64,000 nucleotides of DNA from Trichoplax adhaerens (taxonomy: Eukaryota > Placozoa > Uniplacotomia > Trichoplacea > Trichoplacidae), in the NCBI RefSeq assembly GCF_000150275.1, contig NW_002060943.1:11408878-11472877 (forward strand), in the 5' to 3' direction. Within the stretch, counting starts at the first letter, position 1; every line of letters starts with the position of its first letter. The position numbers were made by a program, and so were the translations under genes. The notes under the pieces were generated by a model. The model had not been told where the DNA came from and made no database searches. It worked only from the letters and a program-made list of their open reading frames with translations. This document shows, one piece after another, positions 44,401 through 57,424 of this stretch.

Positions 44401-45218
44401 TTATTAATTTAACCTGCTACATTTTAATCCTCTATACGATATGTTTATGAATTTTTGTCATGGTTTTGTTTGTATAGGTTCATGTAGGCTATTTACCAAA
44501 TAGACAAGTTGTTGGTTTAAGTAAAATTGCAAGGTATAAACTCAAAGTATTATCTAAGACCGAAAAAAATAATCCTACGTAGCGACACTGGAGACATTTA
44601 ACTCTTCAGTATGATAATAGCGCTAACAAATTACATTAAAAAATATTGTTTTATTAGCATATTCCGCAAATCGTATGTAAACAGTACTCTAATTTCTTCT
44701 AAGTTGATACTATAATTTAATCATCCTACACTTGATTTTTCTGTCTATGTGATAAAATGAAAATACGAAATGGGTAGAATCATTGAAATGTATAGCAGAC
44801 GATTACAAGGTAATGTAAATGTGGTACTATTTGTTTCTATGCATATGTGATCCTTTAATTAATAGTAACATTTTAGTTCAAGAAAGAATGACGAAGCAAA
44901 TTGCTGAAGCAGTAACTACCGCGATCAATCCAACAGGCGTTGGTGTAGTTATAGAAGGAACGTGAGTATTACAAAGTTTTTCTATCGTATTTGCTTTATT
45001 TCCTTCTTTAGTGTAACTCTTCTGTTATATTCCAGTGATTACAGTTGTAGACATTAACGTCAACTCTATTTTTTATATCATTTACAATTAGTCACATGTG
45101 TATGGTCATGAGAGGAGTTCAAAAGACCGGTAGTAAAACAACTACCAGTACAATGATTGGAGTATTTCGAGAAGATCCTAGAACAAGAGAAGAATTTCTA
45201 TCCCTTATCAGACACTAA
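41448..45218 (+). CDS. GCH1: GTP cyclohydrolase I
   Basis: This is the first enzyme of tetrahydrobiopterin synthesis (GTP to dihydroneopterin triphosphate), a cytosolic toroidal decamer. Exons are 41448-41772, 43207-43316, 44478-44533, 44778-44809, 44877-44961 and 45092-45218. They total 735 nt, encoding 244 aa (human 250). The N-terminal 70 residues are polar, Lys/Asn-rich and unconserved. The core begins near [15 protein letters not shown]. Zinc ligands are Cys135 and His138 ([10 protein letters not shown]) and Cys206 ([10 protein letters not shown]). [19 protein letters not shown] and [10 protein letters not shown] are near-identical to animal enzymes, and the tail is [16 protein letters not shown]. 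The first two introns exceed 1 kb; the last three are 68-244 bp. The ATG at 41448 is the only in-frame start before the conserved core with an adequate upstream stop. BH4 could support aromatic amino acid hydroxylases or NOS, but no such gene lies nearby. Confidence 0.96.
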
Positions 45219-45338
45219 ATAAATAGCCATACTACTACTGGTTTAGCATTTTGACACTGTTATTTTAGGAAAGTCTATTTCAGAGCACTTGTTATATTTT
45301 ATTTTTACCCTTTGAGTTCATAAATAATAAATTTTTAG

Positions 45339-45450
45339 CTGCTTGAAAAAACGTCGTGATTCATCTGAGTTTCAAGTCAACGTAGTTTCCGTAAAGTACC
45401 TAAAAGTTATGCGTGATTTTATACGCAAAGCTTTTCGAAGCTCGATTTGA
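45339..45450 (+). CDS. Possible alternative 3' exon of GCH1
   Basis: After an acceptor (AATTTTTAG) 120 bp beyond the normal GCH1 stop, a 36-codon frame (KKRRDSSEFQVNVV ... RKAFRSSI) ends at a TGA. It starts with one carried base, matching the phase left by GCH1 exon 5 (44961). Splicing there would replace the segment with Cys206 and give a shortened, probably inactive product. Human GCH1 is known to have alternative 3' ends. The reverse strand is also open over this stretch, so chance is not excluded. Confidence 0.25.
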
Positions 45451-45870
45451 GAAAGTAATGCGTAGTATAACAAATAACAAGCCTGGGTTAAGGTAATATA
45501 GGCATATACTCGCATAATCAGACGCTACATATGATTCTAACATCCACGTCGTTAGTCTATAATATTATTAGGCCTTGCAATCTCTAGTCAGTACACTATA
45601 TGGTTACCATTTTAAAGCAATTATGCTTCTTTAAGTTCACGTTAAAAAATTTGAAAATAAATTGTTACAGCATAAGAAATGAAAGGACTATTCTGCGACA
45701 AATAAATTTGTAGCATTTTTGCTTCGTAACAAACTACTAGGAAGTTCATGATTTTACAGCTTAAAGGCGATGTAGCTTAAAATATTAAGTATACTTTAAC
45801 ATTTACCTTGGATATAAACAATCCATCAACTAGTATGACAGAAATACATTACAGAGTAGCACAACCATAC

Positions 45871-45991
45871 GTTTATGCCGAAATCTGCAATAGTATCCTG
45901 CATTGCTTTTTTAATACTCATTTTATCGGGAGTGATATCAGATAATACTTCACCCTGAAAGCATTGTATCCTGAAATGTTCTAAAGAATCA
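45871..45991 (-). CDS. Orphan internal exon, weakly Rpp14/Pop5-like
   Basis: This segment lies between an acceptor (TTTTTAG, 45994-45992 on the minus strand) and a donor (AAC|GTATGG), and encodes 40 residues. They include HFRIQCFQGE and TPDKMSIKKAMQDTIADFGI. The pattern (a His-aromatic strand, then a helix ending D-x-FG) faintly recalls the N-terminal fold of RNase P/MRP subunits Rpp14 and Pop5. This is a weak visual resemblance only. A terminal segment with a good acceptor near 45485 would be phase-compatible. No start exon was identified between here and TRMT112. Confidence 0.35.
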
Positions 45992-46681
45992 CTAAAAATG
46001 TAGTAATAAATATTAGTGCTAGCTTAATACGGTATGTGAATAGCTAATCCAAATTCATGTAAAGTTTGTCATCCATCATATAATTCATTTAACTAATCCT
46101 AATCTTTACAGAAAGAATATCAAACTTATTACCTATTTGGAAGGGCTATTAATCAATTAGTTATATTTTTTGAACATGAAAGGGATTATAATTATTATTC
46201 GGCGTTAATTAAGTAGCAGTCAGATTAAAATTTTATGAAAGATTTTTCAAATAACACTTCGAAGTCCAAATAGTTAACAATAAAATTTATCCGATAATTT
46301 TAGATGAGAAATCTTCAAAGTTAGTAAAATCAGCTCTTCAGATTAATGACAAGATATAGTTAAAATCTTATTTATTTATTTCACGACTGCAATAACGGCT
46401 TTAAATCTACCATTCAATGAACAGGATTGTTAATTAGCTCATCCCTATCTACTAATAAGGTTGACATTCGAGTCATTATTTGAATAAGTAAATTCCAACA
46501 ACAGCTTAGAAACAAGTTTATGTTAACAGGATAAAGTAGTTATAGAATGCTTGGATTACAAACATTAGTTTTTGTAGATGAAAGCGTATTTACAAGCTCA
46601 ATAGTGATGAAAAAATAATACTTAAAATGAATACAATATTTAATAAACAACGTACAGTATTACGATACTATAATATTAGAC
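45992..46681. other. Intergenic, nothing clear
   Basis: This AT-rich stretch lies between the orphan exon and the TRMT112 stop. I found no supported feature. Confidence 0.4.
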
Positions 46682-48873
46682 TTAACTTGAACTCTCTTCA
46701 CCCAGCAGCATGTTTGGTATACCATTACTAATTTGAAACTTCTTTTTTGAAGTTGGACAAATTAAGTGGCCTTCCTTTACTTCCACCTGATGAAATAGCA
46801 ACAATAAAGTATACAGTTAGAAGTATGAATATTGCTAATTAATTGCACGTATAAGGTATTCAGAATTGACTACATCCAGTTATTCATTACAAAAAAGTGG
46901 TATGACTCAAACGATTAATAGGCTATCACAACCATACATACCATTAATATAAAATGTTTGATGTTATTTTACCCATGCAATCGATCAATGCAACATAAAT
47001 AGAATGAAAATAAATTTCGTCTACAACAGTCTCAACCTTTGGCATTATTAATGTACATGTGAGAATTAAGCAAGCATACTTTAGATAATCCTACTGAAAT
47101 TTCGAAAAATAGAAAGCTATCTCTAAATAAATATACTCTAATAAATCCATATTAAAAGTGAATGTTTACTGATGTTTCGTTGATAGCAGATGTAATGTAC
47201 TACTGTATAAAATATATAGTACATACTTCCAATAATACATGGTGTGCTTTTCGCAAGAATTCTTCATCATTTTCTACATTTGGTTGAAGTTGCTCGGGTA
47301 TATCATTCAAATGTCCGATCTGTATTGTAACATAAGGGTATATCGAAAAAAAAAGACATTTTTTAATGCCATCTTCATATCTAAGATAGCAAATAAATTT
47401 ATACATAAGGGTTAGTACTAAATTAGTACGTAGATCAGTACAGTATAGATGATACTGAATTTGGTTGGATCATTTTTCGAAGTTATACAGTTTGGAGGAT
47501 ATTTTGCCTGCTATTTCTGTCAGGCTGTATAAATTTGGAAGCAAAACTTCTACAACAATGAGGGTATTTATTCCATTCCATAACATATCATCAATAATAC
47601 TACAACAATTTTTAATTTAGCAGGAGTCATGCGTATTTAATGAAAACTGTTGACCTGGTTCCTTCTAACGTCTCAGACGTAAATCAACGATTGGTTCATG
47701 CTAAGAACGGTATGTTATTTGATATTACAATTTACACAGTTTGAATAGCATTTCCTTTATCAATATTGTCCTTCCGTATACGAGTAGAGTGCACAACAGG
47801 ATTACACGTACAGTAAAATGTTGCTTCTAATGATAATTATGATTAATGTCACAGTATGCGATATTGAAGGATGACTTACAGCTTTGGCAGTTTGATATAA
47901 AACATCCCAATTCACTTTGGAAAGCATTCTCTTGATAAATTCAGGATTGAAATCGACATTGCGTAGAATAACTTCTGCAGCCTAACGATGGATGATAATA
48001 ATAATAATATGGATTTATAAGGCAATGAAATACCAATACCTGCTTGCACTATCTCATGTAGTGATAATACAGTACTTGTCAATCTGTTGGAGAATAGGCG
48101 ATACAGTCATTGGTACTAGTGGGCACACTGAGATTGAACTAGGGCTAACGCATAGAATTAGAGGAATGGCTTGCATGGCGTGTAATTGAGGAAGCCAATA
48201 TTAATGGGGAAAAAAACAGAAATCGTTGAAATTCACTTCAATTAGCTCGCTATGGAAAAATTTTATAGCAACTTGCAATAAGCTGTACTGCGCCATCGAT
48301 TCATTCCAAGAGGGTTATCGTCGATACAATCTAGTCTGTATCACTAGCTTAGACATGAGCTACTGGAAGAAAATCTAGGTTATTCTTTTTAGTAGTTTAT
48401 GGCCATTGAATTAATTAATCAGCTCTCAGCTCCATGTACGCGTATAGTGAGTCGGGAAGGGACAGTACCTACTTACTGGCTGTAGGACAATTTGACATGG
48501 ACAACTTACCGCTAAAGGCAGGGACTATTCGACTAGTCCCTGGTCTAGGATGAAAACAATATCAATATCCACTTGATATTACGAGGGTGAATTGAATACT
48601 TTGCGGTGTAAAGTTAATCGAATGCAGTAAAGTGTCTGTTTTGATATTACTAAGGTGGATTTAATATTTTGCAACGTTCAATCCTATACAGTAAAGCTTA
48701 AGATGAATTTAATGCAGTAAATTATCCGGTTTCGCTCCGTACTATGACAATCGCAAGCGGGCGTACAAACATGGTACACTTATAGTTCAATATTCTACCT
48801 CTAGAATCAATGGATAGCCTGATTCAGCACCTTTAACGTGCGATGTGAGCATATTATGTGTTAGAAGTCGCAT
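46682..48873 (-). CDS. TRMT112: Multifunctional methyltransferase subunit TRM112
   Basis: This small activator protein binds and stabilises several methyltransferases acting on tRNA, 18S rRNA and release factor eRF1 (family knowledge: ALKBH8, TRMT11, BUD23/WBSCR22, HEMK2). Exons in coding order are 48873-48799, 47981-47880, 47319-47227 and 46786-46682, with all junctions in phase 0. The product is 124 aa, against 125 in humans. It opens MRLLTHNMLTSHVKG, followed by EVILRNVDFNPEFIKRMLSK, WDVLYQTA, ENDEEFLRKAHHVLLEVEVK and the C-terminal zinc-ribbon-derived part LICPTSKKKFQISNGIPNML. As in the human protein, only one Cys of the second zinc knuckle (LICP) is kept, so a yeast-type zinc site is unlikely. 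The first exon lies 0.8 kb upstream of the second. Confidence 0.95.
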
Positions 48874-50502
48874 CCTTCAACTCTTTTTCCGTCCTCCAGT
48901 AAATAAAATTGCAATGCAAATTCTTGTTGGAATTTCAAGCTAGCTTTCAAGCAGGGTTGATGAGAACAGGTTGACAATCGATCGAGATTTACATCATGTG
49001 CTGATGTATGCCACGATGTTGAACAGTTCTGTACTGTACTATACGATGTACAGCATTGTACGATACACAGCCACAGTATGGTCCTAAAGTTTTGACTGCG
49101 CATGTCTAGTCAACGGTAGTTTAATCGAATCTGGTCGAATGGATTTTATTGATGCTCACCAAATGATCATCTATCGGTCCTGTAAAGTTAACTGTGTGGA
49201 AAAGCCCACCAATATTGAACTATTTCAGTTTTATAGATAAAGAGATATGGTTACCCTTTATTAGAACGATCCTTCGATCGAATACTTCACATACTACTCG
49301 TATACTTGTACCTTTTACTCTATATTATCATTAAATGGCCACCTAGTAAAATGGAATTTACTGTATTATTGAAGCTACATTAGAGTGCATGCAGTACAGT
49401 ACTGTACTTCTTATAGGAATATGAAGTGAATTATCACCTTTGACATTATTTTTGAAGAATTATCGAAACTACTGACAATACAGAAAATGCCTCTTTTTTC
49501 CCCTATTTTTCATACAAATTGTAATGTATATCACAACAATGCAATCTTATATTTTAGATTTTGCCCTCCAATCAAAATAGTCCTTGATTTATTTCATTTT
49601 ATTGTTATCTTTGTTAAAATAACTATATTCATTCAAGAATATAGCTAGTAATAGTATATTTCCAAATTTCATATCAGTAAAATAGAAGGGTAGGCTTAAG
49701 AAAAATGATAAATTTTTTCCTATCGGTTAACATCAGTCAAAGATAGAGATCAACTCTATGGAACACGTAATGCTTAAAAATGAACATTTCTTATAACGAA
49801 AAGAATTCGTAGAAGCTTTGCTTCCATTCCATAATGGATATAATATTGATATATCAGATTCAAGATAAATGAAATTTCACTTTTCGCTAGATTTCAGTGT
49901 TATCTTTATCGCTAAAAATTTTCGTTTAGCAACAGCCCATAAATACTATAAAAGGCACAAATTTTTACGAATGTAAAAGGTAACAAATATAGAAGTGTAT
50001 AATTAACTACACAACAGTATGAAATCGAGCAAATACAATAGGGTTCTTTATTTCGGAACTGTGCCGAAGAAATAAGAATAGCGCATTATTCTTTCAATAT
50101 TTTCTCCTAAAATAGGTTAATTACATGATGGAGATAGGTAATTTTAAGCTCTACCGCTCAATTATAGCTAATAATATAAAAAGCTTCAATACAGGAGTTG
50201 TTAAAAAATTTTCATTCAAAATTTTCATGTCTATCAAAAGTTTCTGAAATTCGAAAAATAATTCCAATTAGTGTACAATAGTTAAGTGTCAAGATAGCAT
50301 AGAATATAACACGAGCATACTTAATCTTATTATTATCGTGGAATTGTATTGTAGAAAGTAATAAATTAAATTCAATTATCAAAGTTTGCTGCGCTCATCA
50401 ATTGATTAAAGGTTAACATCGTTATCATGACAAAAAATTTACTCATACTCGTATTACTACTAGCATAAAGTGAAATAAATTCTTGTTGCAGTCAATAACA
50501 AG
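48874..50502. other. Intergenic, no gene recognised
   Basis: This lies between the 3' end of SAMD4 and the start of TRMT112, both on minus. It contains two small GTAC palindrome groups (about 49027-49060 and 49391-49408). Nothing else is supported. Confidence 0.5.
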
Positions 50503-53500
50503 CTAAACACTTCTTTTAAGTATAGGTATGGTTACTGATTGATCTACCATAAAATAATACAATGCATGACCGAATACAAGCAGCGGACAATATATAGAAT
50601 TTTACACACATTTATATCATACGGTAAGAAGGATAATAAAAAAATTATCGTTAGCCTGATACGCGGTGACATTTCATGTAACAATGTCAGTATTAAGCTA
50701 TACTTCATAGCACTTTTATGAATTAATTAAGTATTATAGGATACCTGATAAGGCTAGTTCGGTTACGCTTAAACTAACCGACTCCAAGTTATTTAAATCT
50801 GATGAATTTGTTGGGCCTGTGTCAGGATATGAACGATCTATAAATGTAAAAAAAGGTACTGTTAAGAAACAAATTATAGAAAACCTAAGTAAATAATCTA
50901 GATCGCTGATCATGCAAACCTTGAGCAGAAATACTTTCATCAAGATTGTAACTTTGATGAGGAATATATAGTTGATAGTTACTATCATGACCAGGATGAA
51001 TGTGAATTTGTTGAGGAGCTTTACTCTATAGAAACAACAGGCAACAACAGTATGTATAGCATTGTATTCTCCATAGCTAGGTACCGCATAAAAACCCTAC
51101 GCTTGTTATACCAAACTCAAATTATTCACCTGTTTGTATCTACGTTTGCTATTTCCGTTACCACCCAATCCTATATTATTCGAAGGTAGTGCATGTAAGG
51201 ACTTACTGCAAGCAGGTCGTGGAGAGCGCCGCCCTCTAGATGGACTACTGGATAAAGGTGCTTTGCTGCCAGAATCTAACGATTTGGTGCTGCTAGAATG
51301 CCAACTGTTTCGGATAGAATATTTCATTAAGAATTCGAATGCAGCCATTAGCAAGATAACAAATAATCGTCAATGTAATATTTTTACAAAAAACATACTG
51401 CCTTCCGTGAGTCCCTCGACGAGACATATTCCATTGTTGTAATAATTTTGAACATTGCTGCTTCCAAGACATCAAACGCTTCTTCTGCGTATTAGTAAAT
51501 GACTGCAAAGAAGTTACAAATTTCGTTGTCAGTATATTTGTGGTAATAAAGCCCTTTACAAATATATATACACACACACTATATATTCTACACCGTACAT
51601 ATGTTTACTGCCGAACAATTTTACCTCATGAAGTAATGCTTTTTCAATAATTGACAGGTAATTATTTACGATGTCTTCATCTGCCTGAGAGACCAGGATA
51701 TGTGCACAAACTACGTATAGTCATGATATTGTAGTATTACTTGATATTGCATTTGAAAGCTCGTTCAAAAAATGCCATAAATAGCAAATACGTTTATACA
51801 TTTTGCACACCTTTACCCATCACTTTAGTAAAAGGACTGGCAATGTCATCAATTTCTGGATTATAATCGATCGCAGCTTGATAACTTTGTGACGACCCAT
51901 TACGGTTACTGCTTTTAAAATGAAATTCTGATTCTAAAGAAATATTATTATCTACTAGACATTCCATTGAAGGCTTCATTGGAGTAGCTACAATTTGTTT
52001 TAATTCAGCCAAGCATTCCTGCAAGTTCCCAGAGTGCTGGATGCTCTATATAAATTGCAAGAAAATTAAAGATGACTATTGATCCACTAGTTAATCAATC
52101 AATTATTGAGTATAAGGAATACCTCCTCAACTCGTTGCAAACACATAACACGATCCGGAAGTTTCTTAATGTTGACGAGAATTTTATTTCGAGCGCCTTT
52201 TGTAACGTTCTATTAAAATAAAAATAAGTAAATTCTCTTTTCCAGCTAAAGTAGAGGTATTTATTAACAAACCTTTCTCTCCAGTTCATCTTCGGTAAGA
52301 TTAAGCATTTCAGAATAAGAAAAATGAGCAAAGAGGTGAGAATACTTGTGAAGTCTAAGGCTTTTCAACCATGCTGGCACACCTGTAAAAAAGCATTATT
52401 TAAGTGAAATGAGTATTATGTTCTCCTTCCATTTCCGCTTACACAGAAATTAGATGGTTTTATGAAATACTGTTTAAGTTGAATTTTATCTAATATTCCT
52501 AGAACTAAATATACCTTTCATTCCAGTAGCTAAATCGTCAAATGCATTCATTGTTTCACTTTCATAATCATTAAAAATTCTAGCGTAATCCCTAATACCA
52601 CCATACGACGATACCATTGTCTCATTATTGCCAGGAGTAGGCCTATTAATTCGTTCTTCACGGCTATTTGTATTAACTTCATTCTCGTTACTTGTTTTCG
52701 ACATAGCTGGCATTCCATGAGGATCGCTTGATCGAGGTCCATGCATGCCATGATTAGCAACTTTACCTTTCATTTCATTCAAAGCAGATTCAGATGCAGC
52801 AGTATTCCTAATAAGAGTAGAGCAATTGCGCAGATTTGGCATCGATTCGCGAAGTTCAACCCCATTCCTGTGGTTATGAATACTGTTAAAACTATCGAAA
52901 ATTGTTGATGCAGTCGCATAGCCTTGATCCATATCTACAACAGTGAAAATCAAGTAAATTATTTTAAATAGTAAATCATAAAATTTTGTATAAGACAAGT
53001 CATACTTAGATAGATACAGTATACACATACTGCAACATATGTTATATAAAGTTTTTACGATTTTGAAATTTCAGTTAGCTCTACAAAAGTTGAGCTAAAC
53101 TTTAACATTATAAGGCATATTAAGCACTAATTCTTCTAGCACGTCTAGAGTGCGAACAGCTAAAAGATACTACTTACAATAAACTTACCAATAAACTACC
53201 TATAATTGATCATTATAAATAAACTGTAAACAGAGTATTATAGCACCAGTATTAAACAGTCACATAATCATTATCGTAACTATTGTAATTGGTTAACAAT
53301 GAAGACATTTTAAAGTACGTACTAAAAAGTTGTTTAAATCAATCGTATCGAGAATTCATGATAACTTTTTCTCATTATGGAGTTAGTATTCACCTTGGAC
53401 TATCTGTAAACTTTTATTTTCCACAGAACTTCTGTCAAGCCTGTCCAACCAATACGATAAACAATTTCTTTCCTCTTTAAGGAACGCAGGATGTACTGTT

Positions 53501-56500
53501 GCAAGTGATAATAATTGGCGACATTTTGGCAAATATTTTCCTTTTTCTATTGAATGTAAGATTAGTCTTGGTATAATCCGTAGATATTCTCTTCGCACAT
53601 CACTTGCCCCCGGACGTAAGAGTGGTAAATGGGCAAGTAACTGGTTCAAGGCATTTTCCATTGTTTCCCGACGCAATTGGCTTAGGAATTCTAATAGCAA
53701 AAAGTTCATATTGTCAGTTACACTAATGTGAAATAGTAATCCTTTATTTAGAATACATGTATCGCCTGATACGTGTACGTTAGATGATATATTAATCCAA
53801 TCCTGCTATCCTAGTGATTACGAAATTTCAAAATCAGCTAGCCCAAGGCATCAACAATTATGCTACATTACGTAAGACATTGTTCTTCATGATTAAAAAT
53901 AGGTTACTGTTAACCCTTAAAATATTCATCTATGGCGGCTACATTATTAGGAAAGCTGAGAATATCAAAATTTAAGATGAATAGCAACTTTTACTTCCAT
54001 TTATATAACTAATTTGCCTTAAATCACATTGCCAGTCAGTAACCCGACAGCCATTTGACTAGCCCTAATTTATTATAGGCAAGTTGACGATGTTGCGTAT
54101 TGTAAATTACAAACGAATGTGCCACCTTGTGTAGCATAAAAATAACTTCCTCTGTTCAGTAGTCTTTGTCGTTTAGTATTCCATAAAACTACGAATCACA
54201 ATAATTTATGCGTATTCAGTCGTTCCAAAGTCTTGCACTATTCGTAAATAGCAAAGTAAAATGGAATATCGACATTGGTGCAATAGTGTCAGCTACAGTA
54301 GTAATGTATGTAGAGAGAGAGATGCTTAAATAACATATACGCGTATTAGCATCAAATTCTTCCCATTATTACAAAGAAAATAGACAATACTAAATGTTGA
54401 AATATTTTTTTCGATAGCATAGAACTTCTTTAATCTTTAAAAAGAGTTTATTATTATCGAAAACGGTACCCAATATCTATGATAGAAACCGAGAGCCACT
54501 AACTCTATGTTTTTATTATAATTCAAGAGCATTAGCAATTTAGAGAATAGCTAAAACTTCTTTCAAAAATGTCCAGCAGTTAACAGTAATAGCAAAATGA
54601 CCGATGACAGACTACAGGACTGGACGAGAGTTCTTTACGTGAGTCATAACCTAAATTAACGATTTTAACCCCCGTTGAGAGAGTCAACCAATAAGTATTG
54701 TATAGTATAATTAATGAGAACTGCATTAGTGGATAGCAATCTTAGTAAGTGACGATGGAAATAATATTATGCACATCACACCTAGCAAATGTTATTTAGA
54801 TAGCTTTTATATGATCTCAGTTGTCGTTGATAGATTTTTTATCATCACTAGGATGCAAGTAATGCTGGCATTCTGATCTGGTCAATAACAAGATTACCAT
54901 AATTCATCGTAAATTGCTATATGAGTAGAATCTAACTTTGTCATAATCAAGTTGAGCAAACTGTGATTTGATTAACCAGATCAGCAGGAAGCCATTATGA
55001 ATATGCGTTCTGCGTATACTAGCATTGAATGCATTTATCTTTTCTTTTCCCTCATTTATCATCTATAAGGATAACTTGCTGTCATTGCAATTAATAAGTC
55101 TCGGCTGCACATAGTACAGCCGATTGTTAGGCCAGTTTACGTGAACTACATACTAATTACATGATGCTACATCGTGCAGTAATTTTCATGATGTAAAATT
55201 ATAAAATGTACGGTATATTTTTTGAAGATTGTATAGTATCTGCACTGCATTATATGAAGGTAGAATTTTCGTTTTTTTGTCTGACTATTACTGCATCCTG
55301 TTCAAAGTACAAATTATGACTCATGCAGTTTCAATATAAATGCACTCGTATCAAGTATCCAACTTTGAACTCATAATTACTAACCCCTACAGTAGGTCAT
55401 CAAACTTTTAATAAGCTCGTTCATCCTCATTTTAGAGCAGTTCTTGATATCGACCAACTATGCGTCCATTAAATTATTACCATTTGTCAGTAACACAACT
55501 AGTAGACTAGTTTACTGCAGTACGTCCTTGCTTCGTCAGCATAAATAATACTGCACATCCTGCACTGTAATAATAAACTCTTTTACTGTAATGTTCTTAG
55601 TTTGTAGTAGTACCCCAAATGAAAAAGTATTCTACTATAATACAAAGTTTACGAGGGTCAACCGTGTGTATAAGACTTAAGATTATAGCACAATTTGGAA
55701 ATTTCAGTATCTCAGGGAATAAATACAAATTGCATACATGAAATTTACCACAGCACAGATTCATATCGACAATAGTTGTGATTAATTTTTGCTTTTACAG
55801 TACAGCGAAGGTAGAAAATTTATTTCTAGTGTGTGGCATGTCAGGTGGTGCATGATCATTAACATAATTATTATATATTAATAAAAAGCAAAATTAAAGT
55901 AGAGATACACTAGATGACTGCTATAGACATATGCAGACTTCAAACTTTAGTCTTGACTGTAAGGTCATAATTGTTTTCAAATTATCACTCTGGTAATGTG
56001 TCTAATGACCCGCAATTTGTCAAAGAGCTGCAGAAAACACTATATGGCAGAGTATGGTGTTTATTTGTGCAATCTAAGTGCGCCACCGCATCTTTTGTTC
56101 TAACCATATGAGATTGGAACAGAAATACGAATAACACAGCATCTGTGCGGTATGGTAGATGTAGTCGTATGTAAATACGTAACTGTCTACGAATCATGAC
56201 TGAATCTAAGCAATTTTTATAGTCCGCGTATATAGTCTAATCCCTGTACCATCACAATATACAGTAGAAATCGATCCTAATCTTGATGACAAAAGCCACT
56301 GAGTGTTAAAAGGCAGCGAAGGCAGTTATACTACATTACTGTCATAGCACTAAATCGCAATGACTACTAGATCATTGAAGCGCACTAAGTTCAAGATTTC
56401 AAAGGATAGTCGATATTTGCCATATATGTACACTTCAAATCTATGTACCGTCCAAAAAAGACTATATGCAAAGACAGACACAGTATTTTCATACTTTCAG

Positions 56501-56924
56501 GCAAGGTAAATAAAAATAAATAATAATAATAATTAATTGATAAATACAGTACTGTACATGTAGAATGGGACATTCTACTAACAAATGGGATCCAATACTA
56601 GGATCATCGTCTATGACCGCTATTATTCAATAATCATAATATTATCAAGTGAAGAAATCAATGGAAAAAAAATGGAGAGAATAACCCTAGTGTAACAGCT
56701 AGTAGCAACGAGAACTAACCGGTGCTATTGGCTTCGCGTTCAAGGCACTGAATTTCTATTGAATCTTCGAATGTATTCTGGATGACCAAGCTAAGGAATC
56801 TTGCCTGCGTTGAAGTGATACGGGTCAATAACGAGTAGAGGGCTATAGTTTGTTCGCAGAGGTTCCAATTGGAAAACCAGCCAGCTAACATACTAATTTG
56901 ATCGCCAAACTGAGAAGGATCCAT
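50503..56924 (-). CDS. SAMD4: Smaug homologue (SAM-domain translational repressor)
   Basis: This cytoplasmic RNA-binding protein recognises SRE hairpins through its SAM domain and recruits deadenylase and repressors. Exons in coding order: 56924-56720, 53690-53394, 52934-52515, 52382-52273, 52209-52123, 52045-51811, 51710-51625, 51502-51399, 51304-51130, 51025-50920, 50837-50745 and 50543-50503. They total 1959 nt, encoding 652 aa, within the family range. The N-terminal SSR1/PHAT region shows [27 protein letters not shown] and [19 protein letters not shown]. The SAM domain is at about residues 309-373 ([36 protein letters not shown]), with the basic [12 protein letters not shown]-contact loop intact. 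Then follow [10 protein letters not shown], the HEAT-like [15 protein letters not shown] and a Ser-rich tail with [13 protein letters not shown]. The first intron is 3.0 kb. The last exon (13 codons) is fixed only by phase and is tentative. Met at 56924 aligns with other Smaugs, but the frame is open further 5'. Confidence 0.93.
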
Positions 56925-57424
56925 AACGACTGTCATTGAAAGAGAATCCATGTCAGTTAGTTTTCCAATCGCCACTAAGCACTGCAAAGCAGACATTAAA
57001 TAGAGGGTAACAAAATTTTAAGGGGTTGTCAAACCCTAGAGGTTCGAGTACAGTGTACAGTGTACAGTACTGCACAGTGCGTACTGTAGCTAATGTACTG
57101 TACTGTCATACTGTAATCGTCGTCAAAGTGGAGTTGACGAGTACAGTAGTAGTACAGCCAGCTAACATACTAATTTGATCGCCAAACTGAGAAGGATCCA
57201 TTACGACTGTCATTGAAAGAGGATCCATGTCAGTTAGTCTTCCAATTGTCACTAAGTACTGCAAAGCAGACATTGAATAGAGGGTAACAAAATTCTGAAG
57301 GGTTGTCAAACCCTAGTGGTTCGAGTACAGTGTACAGTACAGTACTGCACAGTACGTACTGTAGCTAGTGTACTGTACTGTCATACTGTAGTCGTCGTCA
57401 AAGTGGAGTTGACGCGTACAGTAT
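56881..57424. repeat. Tandem duplication across the Smaug start codon
   Basis: Copy 1 is 56881-57157 and copy 2 is about 57158-57424, a period of 277 bp with high identity. Copy 1 holds the real initiator and the first 15 codons of SAMD4 plus 233 bp upstream. Copy 2 repeats the same start codons in frame (through ISMLAG), then runs into unrelated sequence. Both copies carry a GTAC palindrome block and the sequence GGTTCGAGTACAGTG. Confidence 0.9.

Noticed and set aside
57038-57050. GGTTCGAG box resembling a tRNA T-arm
   Set aside because: No matching acceptor stem, anticodon arm or A box was found around it, and it recurs in the duplicated copy near 57317 with the same non-tRNA context.
57106-57309. 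Second Smaug-like open frame (minus) upstream of SAMD4
   Set aside because: It is the duplicated start region (copy 2). Similarity stops after ISMLAG at the duplication boundary, so it is not a paralogous gene.
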